A stretch of 64,000 nucleotides of DNA from Algoriphagus vanfongensis DSM 17529. Lineage in GTDB: Bacteria > Bacteroidota > Bacteroidia > Cytophagales > Cyclobacteriaceae. The notes below the pieces were generated by a model. The model was not told the origin of the DNA. It made no database searches and saw nothing but the letters and a program-made list of their open reading frames with translations. This document shows, in pieces, positions 8,917 to 16,580 of the stretch (position 1 is its first letter; each line of letters begins with the position of its first letter). The position numbers and the translations under genes were made by a program. Location of the stretch: positions 357,646-421,645 of the forward strand of contig NZ_KE386906.1 of the NCBI RefSeq assembly GCF_000429465.1, read 5' to 3'.

Positions 8917-9153
8917 GCTTTAGCCCAATCTTTGGGATTTGGGCTCGTTCAAGCCCGTGTCATCACGGGCGTTTTTCAAATAGATTTTGTGTTGTGCTGC
9001 TTTTCCAGACTACTCCAACTTCATCATTCTACATTTGGCATTCATCATTCGAACTTACGGACTTATGTTGTGCTGCTTCTTCAGAAGCTGCACTCTGAGC
9101 ACCCACACTTCATACCTGCAATGATCCGTGAAGACACGGATCAAGGCGAGGTA
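8917..9153 (+). repeat. Dispersed repeat, copy B, with a 76-bp insertion
   Basis: Copy B is closely similar to 8590-8741 over its length. It has GCCCGTG-TCAT-CACGGGC (8953-8970) and TGATCCGTG-AAGA-CACGGATCA (9122-9143). Its middle hairpin is interrupted: GTTGTGCTGCTTTTCCAG (8991-9008) recurs as GTTGTGCTGCTTCTTCAG (9067-9084), bracketing extra pyrimidine-rich sequence. Confidence 0.75.
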
Positions 9154-9279
9154 TAGGAATTATCCTTTGTTATCCTTGGTTTCCATTTCGTTTCACCCAG
9201 GTCTCTTACTATTTTACTCCTCTGGAGTCAGTACACCAAGCGCTACTTGGATTAAAAGCCCTTGGAAGCAGGTGTTTTA

Positions 9280-9445
9280 TTGGTGAAAAAGGGAGGCGTC
9301 AAAAACAAGCTAGCTCCGAGCTTGTCTCGGAGATCCGATTGTTTTTAGCCGGACTTTGAACCAATAAATGAATTGTCCGAAGGCAATTCAAAGCTGATTT
9401 CGGGCAAAGGCTTTTGGGTACTTTTGGCCTTCAAAAGTACCAAGA
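9280..9445. repeat. Multi-hairpin intergenic element
   Basis: Three consecutive perfect stem-loops lie in about 130 bases: CTCCGAG-CTTGT-CTCGGAG (9314-9332), TGAATTG-N8-CAATTCA (9369-9390) and the 10-bp stem GGTACTTTTG-GCCTT-CAAAAGTACC (9417-9441). No gene is supported. It may be a structured RNA, a REP-like cassette or a decayed mobile element. Confidence 0.5.
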
Positions 9446-9487
9446 AGAAGATTTGTCCGCTGCTGCCTTTTGTCTTTATGTTATGCT

Positions 9488-10250
9488 GCTTCTCTAGAAG
9501 CTGCACTTTGATCCAATAAGACATCCGACACCCAACCTCCAACTTCCAACTTCCCAACATCGGACACCTAACCTCCAACATCCCTGCCTCCTAACCTCCA
9601 ACTTCCCGTTTCCATCTTGCTGGCAAATCGCCTCCGTCTCCGAATCAAGATACAGGGACAGAGCTGAGAAAGATTTTAAATCTCGTTTTGCGCCGGGTTC
9701 AAACCCGCCGCTACCCATCTTGCATACCTACAGCATGCTCTCCAAATTCCAGAGTGCTCAACATTTTATATTCTCAATTCATCCAGCCCCCATCATCAGA
9801 CACCGGGCATCCGGCATCCAATCATTTTCAGCTTTTTCACTTCAAATTTTAGATTTTCAAAAAGCTTCCAACTTCCCGACTTCCAACATCCTGAACTGCT
9901 TCTCCAGAAGCTGTACCCTAAGCCAAAACTCCACATCTAACATCCGACATCTGACACCACTTCAGCTTTCTGATTTGAGCTTTAAAATTTTAAATTCCGT
10001 TTCCACTCTTTAATCTAATTTTCCAATTAAAAAGCAGACTACTTGCAACTTAAGTCACCTGACCGTATTTCGTATTTCCAACTTCGTATTGCCCTCGGCT
10101 CTCTCGCTTCACACTTTTCAGATCACATCTCATACATTGGACATCGGACATCGGGCATCCGACATCGGACACCACTTCATCTTTCTCACTTTAGATTTCA
10201 GCTTTTTCCCTGAACACTGCGACTGACCACTGATGACTTCCAACTCCCTA
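9488..10250. repeat. Pyrimidine-rich repeat field with GCTTCT-nn-AGAAGC palindromes
   Basis: Mosaic of CTTCCAACTTCC, CATCCGACATC, CACCCAACCTCC and similar words. GCTTCT-nn-AGAAGC occurs at 9488-9501 and 9898-9911, and GTATTTCGTATTTCC near 10064. Short frames across it give composition-biased peptides rich in Ser, Pro and Leu or, on the other strand, Leu-Glu-Val-Arg-Cys, and are not credible proteins. From 10251 to 10650 I see no gene, only an AT-rich leader for the next gene. Confidence 0.6.
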
Positions 10251-10650
10251 TGTTCTGATAGGTAGTGCAAGAAAATGGGATGAAAAGCATTTATGTGAAT
10301 ATGAAAAAAAAGACAAATTATAGGATAAAAAATGAGTACCAAAAGGACTCAGTTGCTATCTTTACCGCCGAATCGAGAATAAAAAATGGCTTCTGATTAA
10401 AGATTTAGGCCTTTTTTTAAGACAGTAAGCCCATTTTTGATCCGTTTGTAGGATCTCTCTACTGATACTGAACTCTTTAGCTAAGACTATAGAAGATAAG
10501 ATTTTTCTTTCAAGCACTAGGGAATCAAAGGGCTACTTTTGTTCCTGCAGCGATAGTGAAAAATCAAATTGAATTATGGGACTGAAAGGGCGAAGCTGTG
10601 CCTCCGCTGAATGTTTTGAATTCTTTCCAAATATTTTAAATGAATCTAAA

Positions 10651-11070
10651 ATGAAAAAGGCAATTATCGTTTCAGGTTACTTTAATCCCTTGCATAAGGG
10701 GCATATTGAATACTTTAATCATGCAAAAGCTGCTGGGGATGAATTGATCGTGATAGTCAATAATGATTTGCAACGTGCATTGAAAGGATCAAAAGAGTTT
10801 CAAAAAGAGCAGGAGCGCGTGTTTATTGTCTCGAATATTAAGAGTGTAGACAAGGTCTATCTCTCTATAGATCAAGATAGGACGGTTTGTGAGACCATAC
10901 GGCATATCCATCAGGAACTTTCTTCAACCTATAAGTTAGCCTTTGCCAATGGAGGGGATCAGAATAATCAATCTATTCCTGAAGTACCAGTCTGTGAAGA
11001 GCTGAACATTGATTTGATCGATGGTTTGGGAGAAAAAATCCAGTCAAGCAGCTGGTTGTTGAAAAGTTGA
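10651..11070 (+). CDS. Cytidylyltransferase-fold nucleotidyltransferase
   Basis: Small alpha/beta nucleotidyltransferase of the glycerol-3-phosphate cytidylyltransferase/HIGH superfamily. It activates a phosphorylated substrate by transfer of CMP or AMP. The key motif is NPLHKGHIEYFNHAK (HxGH, about residues 12-26) after the beta strand KKAIIVSGYF. The family's C-terminal RTxxxSTT-like motif is reduced to KIQSSS. ATG 10651 is preferred over ATG 10576 because the fold begins exactly there; this gives 139 aa, a normal size. In an EPS locus it could supply an activated alditol or heptose-type donor. The substrate is unknown. Confidence 0.75.
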   Translation: MKKAIIVSGYFNPLHKGHIEYFNHAKAAGDELIVIVNNDLQRALKGSKEFQKEQERVFIVSNIKSVDKVYLSIDQDRTVCETIRHIHQELSSTYKLAFANGGDQNNQSIPEVPVCEELNIDLIDGLGEKIQSSSWLLKS

Positions 11071-11108
11071 AGTCTTGGATAATTTGGATACGGCGAAGCA
11101 ATTCTTGT

Positions 11109-11682
11109 CAAAATAGAATGTAGCTCATAGGTACAAGGAGATAGCTCAAAGGTGAAAGTAGAAAAGGGAGTTAATTGTTAATTTGTTAAAGGTTAAGCGG
11201 TTCATTAATAAAAATGGAAAGCTGAAAGGATTGAGCTCATAGGTTTAGTGTCCAGATTATGAAGGGTGATTTTGCATTTAAAGAGCTTAAAGTTTGGCAA
11301 ATGTCAATTGAATTTGCTAATGCCATACTAGACCTAGTAGAAAACTTAAATTCATCCTTCAAACATTACAGACTTGTAGAGCAAATTGAAGCAAGTTCTG
11401 TTTCTATTTCTTCAAACATTGCCGAGGGAAAAGGAAGAGAGTCAAAGAAAGAGTATATACGATTTCTGTATATCGCTAGAGGGTCCTTGTACGAATCTAT
11501 TTCAATTTTAACTCTGTTTGAGAAAAGAAAGTGGATAACAAAGGAAGTTTTAGAAAGACTAGAAAAGATGGGAATTGAAATAGTATCCATGCTCAAAGGT
11601 CTGATAAATGCAATCGCAAGAACCTTATAATTCGAACCTAAATCCTTTGACCTTATGTCTTTCACCTTCGACCTTAAGACTT
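11109..11682. mobile_element. Candidate S23/four-helix-bundle repeat element
   Basis: The S23-type gene sits between flanks built of related words in opposite orientation: AGCTCAAAGGTGAAAG (about 11143-11158) on the left, and the complement of AAGGTCGAAGGTGAAAG (about 11659-11675) on the right. These arms can pair imperfectly, as arms of 23S rRNA intervening sequences do. ATTCTTGT occurs just outside each end (11101-11108 and 11683-11690), which could be a chance match or a target duplication. Boundaries are my inference. Confidence 0.35.
11259..11630 (+). CDS. Four-helix bundle protein (S23 / 23S rRNA intervening-sequence type)
   Basis: Member of the four-helix-bundle family first known from ORFs inside 23S rRNA intervening sequences (TIGR02436 type) and related to the Avd accessory protein of diversity-generating retroelements. 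Hallmarks are FKELKVWQMSIEFANAI at the N terminus, the central SISSNIAEGKGRESKKEYIR (about residues 49-68) and FLYIARGSLYES. At 123 aa it is intact and of normal length. It lies outside any rRNA, between a cytidylyltransferase-like gene and fcl, flanked by repeat arms. The family's function is not established. Binding of structured RNA or DNA is plausible from the homologs, and I infer a link to the surrounding repeats. Confidence 0.88.
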   Translation: MKGDFAFKELKVWQMSIEFANAILDLVENLNSSFKHYRLVEQIEASSVSISSNIAEGKGRESKKEYIRFLYIARGSLYESISILTLFEKRKWITKEVLERLEKMGIEIVSMLKGLINAIARTL

Positions 11683-11722
11683 ATTCTTGTAATAGAGTTA
11701 ATAGACCTAACAACATAATAAA

Positions 11723-12673
11723 TTGAATACCACCACTAAAATATATATCGCCGGCCACCGTGGAATGGTTGGTTCTGCTATCTGGAGAGCACTGGAGTCC
11801 AAAGGATATAGCAATCTGGTCGGAAAAAGCTCGAAAGAGCTTGATTTAAGAAGTCAAGAGTCCGTATCGGATTTTTTCGCTACTGAGCAACCGGAAGTGG
11901 TGATCGATGCTGCTGCTCGGGTAGGGGGTATACTGGCAAATAATGACTATCCCTATCAGTTTTTGATGGAGAATATGCAGATCCAAAACAACCTCATCGA
12001 CTCTTCCCTCAAAGCGGATGTACAAAAATTTATCTTTTTGGGATCTTCTTGTATTTACCCCAAATTGGCTCCCCAACCACTGAAGGAAGAGTATTTATTG
12101 ACAGGTCCTTTGGAGCCAACCAATGAGTGGTACGCCGTTGCAAAAATCACAGGTGTTAAGGCCTGCGAAGCTATCAGAAGGCAATTTGGGAAAGATTATA
12201 TTTCTCTGATGCCTACCAATCTCTACGGTCCCTTTGATAATTTTGATCTAAAGACTTCCCATGTTCTTCCCGCCATGGTCAGAAAATTCCATGATGCCAA
12301 ATTAAATGGCAATACCCCAGTAGAACTCTGGGGATCTGGGACACCCATGAGGGAGTTTTTATATGTGGAGGATTTGGCCGATGCAGTGGTGTTTGCCTTA
12401 GAGAATAGATTTCAGGATAATCTATATAATGTCGGAACGGGTGTTGATTTGACGATCAAAGAATTGGCAGAACTAATACAGAAAACTGTTGGGCATTCAG
12501 GTAAATTGAAATGGGATTCCTCCAAACCAGATGGAACTCCTCGGAAATTGATGGATGTAACCAAAATGACCGAAGCAGGTTGGACGGCAAAAGTAGACTT
12601 GGAAGAGGGGATTAAGAGGACTTATAAGTGGTTCTTGGAGAATCAAGATACATTCAAGCAGGTGAAATTATAG
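11723..12673 (+). CDS. fcl: GDP-L-fucose synthase
   Basis: NADPH-dependent 3,5-epimerase/4-reductase converting GDP-4-keto-6-deoxy-D-mannose to GDP-L-fucose in the cytosol. It shows the Rossmann loop AGHRGMVGSAI, the GSSCIYPK segment carrying the catalytic Ser/Cys, YAVAK (Tyr-x3-Lys, about residues 139-143), and the family-specific NLYGPFDNFDLKTSHVLPA. Length (316 aa) is typical. Translation starts at TTG 11723; no ATG lies near the Rossmann start. With gmd at 13004 it completes the GDP-fucose route. The two genes are separated by a 100-bp tandem repeat rather than being directly adjacent, which suggests repeat insertion between them. Confidence 0.95.
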   Translation: MNTTTKIYIAGHRGMVGSAIWRALESKGYSNLVGKSSKELDLRSQESVSDFFATEQPEVVIDAAARVGGILANNDYPYQFLMENMQIQNNLIDSSLKADVQKFIFLGSSCIYPKLAPQPLKEEYLLTGPLEPTNEWYAVAKITGVKACEAIRRQFGKDYISLMPTNLYGPFDNFDLKTSHVLPAMVRKFHDAKLNGNTPVELWGSGTPMREFLYVEDLADAVVFALENRFQDNLYNVGTGVDLTIKELAELIQKTVGHSGKLKWDSSKPDGTPRKLMDVTKMTEAGWTAKVDLEEGIKRTYKWFLENQDTFKQVKL

Positions 12674-12677
12674 GGAA

Positions 12678-12941
12678 TAGCTCAAAGGTGGAAGTATGAA
12701 GCTCAAAGTCCTTTCACCTCGACCCTTTGACCTTTTAGCTTAACCTAGCAGTAAATTTAAAGAGCAAAGAAGTCATTTAGCTCAAAGGTGGAAGCTGAAA
12801 TCTCGAAGACCTTTCACCTCGAGCCTTTGACCTTTCAGATTAACCTATCAGTAAATTTAAAGAGCAAAGAAGTTATTTAGCTCAAAGGCGGAAGGTAAAA
12901 GCTTAAAGCCCTTTCACCTCGAGCCTTTGACCTTTCAGCTT
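12678..12941 (+). repeat. 100-bp tandem direct repeat, about 2.6 copies
   Basis: TAGCTCAAAGG begins units at exactly 12678, 12778 and 12878. Each unit has AGCTCAAAGG-type sequence, then CTTTCACCTCGA and CCTTTGACCTTT (partly complementary, so each copy can fold), then CAGTAAATTTAAAGAGCAAA. The third copy breaks off near 12941. The words match the arms around the four-helix-bundle gene at 11259. No ORF is encoded. Confidence 0.9.
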
Positions 12942-13003
12942 ATTATCAACATTAAAACTAAAATAGCATTCCTTTACAAGAGTCTATTTTTAAAACAGAA
13001 AAC

Positions 13004-14170
13004 ATGAATAAAACGGCACTTATTACAGGCATTACTGGTCAAGATGGATCTTACTTGGCAGAACTTTTATTGGAAAAGGGCTATATGGTCCATGGAGTTA
13101 AAAGAAGAGCTTCTTCTTTTAATACTGCAAGAATTGATCATTTATATATGGATCAGCATGAAAACCATGTGAATTTCAAATTGCATTACGGTGATTTGAC
13201 TGATTCAACCAATATCATCCGAATTATCCAGGAAGTTCAGCCGGATGAAATCTACAATTTGGGAGCCATGAGCCATGTGAAGGTTTCATTTGACTCTCCG
13301 GAATATGTGGCCAATGTAGACGGGATGGGAACCTTGAGGATCTTGGAAGCTGTGCGTATTTTAGGGCTTACTGAGAAGACGAGAATCTATCAGGCATCCA
13401 CATCAGAACTTTACGGTGGCCTGGAAGAAAACAAGAATGAAAAAGGGTTTTATGATGAAAACTCTCCTTTCTATCCACGTTCCCCCTATGGAGTAGCCAA
13501 GATCTATGGCTTTTGGATCACCAAAAACTATAGAGAAGCTTATAATATGTACGCATGTAACGGGATTTTATTCAACCATGAATCCCCTCGAAGAGGAGAG
13601 ACCTTTGTGACTAGAAAGATCACCATGGCTACTGCAGCCATAGCATTGGGTAAGCAAGAATGCCTTTATCTCGGTAATATGAACGCTCTTCGTGATTGGG
13701 GACATGCCAAAGATTATGTAGAGGCGATGTGGAGAATTTTGCAGCAGGATGTAGCTGAAGATTACGTGATTGCCACGGGAGTAACCACCTCAGTTAGAGA
13801 TTTCGTAGAGTTATCTTTTAAAGAGGTTGGCTTGAATATTCGTTGGGAAGGAGAAGGAGTAGATGAAGTAGGTGTTTTAGTGGAAGTAGATGAAGATAAA
13901 TATAAGGAGGCAGTAAAGTTTAATGAACCTTCCAACCTTTCAACTTTTCAACCTTCCAACTTAATTGGAAAGCAATTAATCAAAGTAGATCCAGCCTATT
14001 ACAGACCTACTGAAGTAGATTTATTGCTTGGCGATCCAACCAAGTCTAAGACCAAACTAGGCTGGAAGCCTCAATATGATTTAGCGGGTTTGGTAAGTGA
14101 AATGGTAGCTTCAGACGTGGAAATTGTAAAGAAAAACTTCAATGCTCAATGGGAGCATATTGTTGGGTAA
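13004..14170 (+). CDS. gmd: GDP-mannose 4,6-dehydratase with repeat-derived insert
   Basis: Converts GDP-D-mannose to GDP-4-keto-6-deoxy-D-mannose, the first step to GDP-L-fucose (completed by fcl upstream). Diagnostic segments are ITGITGQDGSYLAELLLEKGY, VKRRASSFNTARIDH, the catalytic TSELYGG, YGVAK (Tyr-x3-Lys) and FNHESPRRGETFVTRKI. It is 388 aa, near the family norm of about 370. Residues 309-320 read PSNLSTFQPSNL, encoded by a CTTCCAAC/CTTTCAAC repeat of the same type that fills nearby intergenic DNA. This lies in the variable loop before VDPAYYRPTEVDLL, so the enzyme probably still works. The SLC13 permease starts 35 bases downstream. Confidence 0.95.
   Translation: MNKTALITGITGQDGSYLAELLLEKGYMVHGVKRRASSFNTARIDHLYMDQHENHVNFKLHYGDLTDSTNIIRIIQEVQPDEIYNLGAMSHVKVSFDSPEYVANVDGMGTLRILEAVRILGLTEKTRIYQASTSELYGGLEENKNEKGFYDENSPFYPRSPYGVAKIYGFWITKNYREAYNMYACNGILFNHESPRRGETFVTRKITMATAAIALGKQECLYLGNMNALRDWGHAKDYVEAMWRILQQDVAEDYVIATGVTTSVRDFVELSFKEVGLNIRWEGEGVDEVGVLVEVDEDKYKEAVKFNEPSNLSTFQPSNLIGKQLIKVDPAYYRPTEVDLLLGDPTKSKTKLGWKPQYDLAGLVSEMVASDVEIVKKNFNAQWEHIVG
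13928..13962 (+). repeat. Intergenic-type pyrimidine repeat inside gmd
   Basis: CCTTCCAAC-CTTTCAAC-TTTTCAAC-CTTCCAAC-TT is four near-repeats of an eight- or nine-base word. It is the same vocabulary as the intergenic stretch at 17700-17732 and the field at 1-260. Here it is translated in frame as part of gmd. Confidence 0.85.
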
Positions 14171-14205
14171 TCTAGATTTCAATCATAAACACCGATTTAT
14201 TCAAA

Positions 14206-15963
14206 TTGACCTTCCAGATTTTTTCAACTTTTATTCTAGTAATTATACTGATAATTACTTTATATAAAAATCTGCTCAAGCCTTCTTTTGCTTTTGCTAT
14301 AGCAGTTTTTATATTTATTATTTTTCGAATAATTACAATAGATGATTTATTGATTGGCTTGGCCAATAAGCAAATTATTCTCATTTTTTTATTGATGATT
14401 TTAACATCTGGAATTCAACAAAATCTGGGAAAGGGCTTCTTTTATTCTTTATTCAATAAATCCTTAACTCCCTTTCAATTTCGATTGAGAATGATGCTTA
14501 CTGTGTCAGGACTATCCAGTATGCTGAATAATACACCTGTGGTAGCATTTATGATTCCATATGTGAAGAACTGGGCAGAAGGAAATGGATATTCAGCTTC
14601 TAAGTTTTTAATACCACTTTCATTTGCGACGATTTTAGGGGGAATGATCACAATAGTTGGGACATCCACCAATTTGGTTTTAAATGGCTTGATTGTGCAA
14701 TCTGGTTTAGATTCACTTCAATATTCTGACTTCCTGTATTTGGGATTAATTGTAACTGTCATTGGAATAGTCTACATGGCTGTATTCTCTGAAAAATTAC
14801 TACCTAATACAACAGCTAATAAAGAAGCATTCTTGGAGCAGTTGAATGAATATTTGGTGGAAACAAGGGTAAAGAATAATTCCCCTTTAATTGGAAAAAC
14901 TATCGAAGAGGCAGGGTTGAGGCACCTAAAAGATTTGTTTTTGGTTGAGATTAAAAGGGGAGATAGGAATATTACTGCTGTTTCTTCAGATCGTTTGATT
15001 CATGCAGATGATCTATTGTTTTTTGCTGGAAATACCCAATCCATTCTTGATTTGATCAATGATGACAATGGGTTGGAGATTCCAGATACTTCCCATTTAT
15101 TATCCAACGGGTTTTCTGCTATGACCGAAGCTGTAATTCCTTCTGGATCTTCTTTAGTCGGAAATTCTATTAAAGAATTGGGTTTCAGGGATAGATATAA
15201 AGCTTCAATTATTTCTATCTATAGAAAAGGGGAAAAGGTAAAAGGAAATTTGGGTGAAACAATATTGAAGGAGGGAGATTTGCTTCTTCTGCTTTGTTCC
15301 AACGACTTTTCTAAACTCAATTCAACCAGAGATTTAATAGCACTTTCCAAGTCTGGAGAAGTCAATACTGAGCTTTCTTTCAAAAATAGCCTGCCAAGTA
15401 TCTTATCTATTTTGATCTTATTAATAGGGATTTTTGGAATTATAGATTTATTTCTTGCAGCCTTTATAGGGATTTTAATCATGGTCATTTTTAAGGTGAT
15501 TAATTTAAATCAATTAAAATCCTCAATTGATCTTGATTTATTAATCATTTTGGTTTCAGCTTTAGCAGTTGGATTGGCAATTCAAAAATCTGGTTCTGCT
15601 TCTTTCTTGGTTGGGGAAATTTCTAATATTTTCAAGAACTATTCAGTCATTTGGGGTATTGGGATATTGTTTCTAATGACTTTAGGACTAACATCCTTGA
15701 TAACGAATGCAGCAGCGGTTTCTATAATGTTTCCTGTCTCCTATGAAATGGGATTAGGGTATGGAGGGAACTTAACACCTTTTTTCATAGCAATCGCCTT
15801 TGCTGCTTCAGCGGATTTTATGACTCCCATAGGTTATCAAACCAATTTGATGGTTTTGGGGCCAGGTAATTATAAATTTTCCGATTATACAAAGATTGGC
15901 CTACCTCTGACTATTCTTTATTCTAGTATTGTAATCACATTTATATATCTATTTTATTTCTAA
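14206..15963 (+). CDS. SLC13-family permease with TrkA-C domains (putative sulfate transporter)
   Basis: Integral inner-membrane anion transporter of the DASS/SLC13 group. Hydrophobic N-terminal (residues about 1-200) and C-terminal (about 390-585) halves each carry a family ion/substrate motif: VGTSTNLVLNG and PIGYQTNLMVLGPG. Between them lie two RCK_C/TrkA-C regulatory domains, opening at SPLIGKTIEEAGLR and SSLVGNSIKELGFR. This two-TrkA-C design is common in bacterial sulfate or dicarboxylate permeases. The next genes, cysC-cysD-cysN, consume sulfate, so I infer a sulfate substrate. Start is TTG 14206; the stop is one base before cysC's ATG. Confidence 0.85.
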   Translation: MTFQIFSTFILVIILIITLYKNLLKPSFAFAIAVFIFIIFRIITIDDLLIGLANKQIILIFLLMILTSGIQQNLGKGFFYSLFNKSLTPFQFRLRMMLTVSGLSSMLNNTPVVAFMIPYVKNWAEGNGYSASKFLIPLSFATILGGMITIVGTSTNLVLNGLIVQSGLDSLQYSDFLYLGLIVTVIGIVYMAVFSEKLLPNTTANKEAFLEQLNEYLVETRVKNNSPLIGKTIEEAGLRHLKDLFLVEIKRGDRNITAVSSDRLIHADDLLFFAGNTQSILDLINDDNGLEIPDTSHLLSNGFSAMTEAVIPSGSSLVGNSIKELGFRDRYKASIISIYRKGEKVKGNLGETILKEGDLLLLLCSNDFSKLNSTRDLIALSKSGEVNTELSFKNSLPSILSILILLIGIFGIIDLFLAAFIGILIMVIFKVINLNQLKSSIDLDLLIILVSALAVGLAIQKSGSASFLVGEISNIFKNYSVIWGIGILFLMTLGLTSLITNAAAVSIMFPVSYEMGLGYGGNLTPFFIAIAFAASADFMTPIGYQTNLMVLGPGNYKFSDYTKIGLPLTILYSSIVITFIYLFYF

Positions 15964-15964
15964 A

Positions 15965-16558
15965 ATGGAAAACCATATTCATCCTACCGTTTTCAAGGTA
16001 TCTAGTAAACAGCGTAAGGAGCGTTTAAAACAATCTCCAAAGCTAATTTGGTTTACGGGATTATCCGGCTCTGGGAAGTCTACCGTTGCTAATGCAGTTG
16101 AGTCGCAATTATTTGAAGACGGATATATGACATATCTATTAGATGGGGATAATATTAGATCTGGCTTGAACAAGGATTTAGGGTTTTCAAAAGAAGATAG
16201 AATTGAAAATATTCGAAGAATTGCAGAGGTAGCAAAATTGATGATGGATGCAGGCTTATTGGTAGTTTCAGCCTTTATTTCTCCATTTAGAGATGAAAGA
16301 AAAATGGTTGCCGAATTAGTCGGAGAAGAAAACTTCTTGGAAGTTTTTGTGGATTGTCCAATTGAAGTTTGTGAGCAAAGGGATGTGAAAGGGCTATATG
16401 CAAAAGCCAGAAAAGGGATCATCAAAAACTTTACAGGGATAGATTCTCCATATGAAGCTCCGATAAATCCGGCTGTTCATATTCATTCTGACAAAGAGGA
16501 GTTAACTTCTTCGGTTCAAAAAGTAATTCAAACTATTTCGGCAAATATTTGCCATTAA
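15965..16558 (+). CDS. cysC: Adenylyl-sulfate kinase
   Basis: Cytosolic APS kinase: ATP plus adenylyl sulfate gives PAPS, the sulfate donor for sulfotransferases. Walker A is GLSGSGKST at residues 32-40. LDGDNIRSGLNKDLGFS is the APS-binding and catalytic segment, and FISPFRDER and GLYAKARKG are further APS-kinase signatures. It is 197 aa, a complete standalone enzyme rather than a CysNC fusion. It sits between the permease (1-base gap) and cysD (22-base gap). A dedicated PAPS-forming kinase beside a sulfotransferase gene suits polysaccharide sulfation. No PAPS or APS reductase gene is nearby. Confidence 0.97.
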   Translation: MENHIHPTVFKVSSKQRKERLKQSPKLIWFTGLSGSGKSTVANAVESQLFEDGYMTYLLDGDNIRSGLNKDLGFSKEDRIENIRRIAEVAKLMMDAGLLVVSAFISPFRDERKMVAELVGEENFLEVFVDCPIEVCEQRDVKGLYAKARKGIIKNFTGIDSPYEAPINPAVHIHSDKEELTSSVQKVIQTISANICH

Positions 16559-16580
16559 GTAACAAGTAAGAAAAATAGAA

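Noticed and set aside
8898..10342. Several short open frames of 66-97 codons on both strands in the repeat region
   Set aside because: They translate repeat words into composition-biased peptides, overlap one another in different frames and have no recognisable domain or start signal.
11259..11630. Avd-type accessory protein of a diversity-generating retroelement
   Set aside because: No reverse transcriptase, template repeat or variable repeat was found nearby. The S23 family alone does not indicate a retroelement.
12678..12941. Possible CRISPR array
   Set aside because: The period is a full 100 bases with no unique spacers between short identical repeats. It is a plain tandem duplication, and no array was seen anywhere else in the window either.
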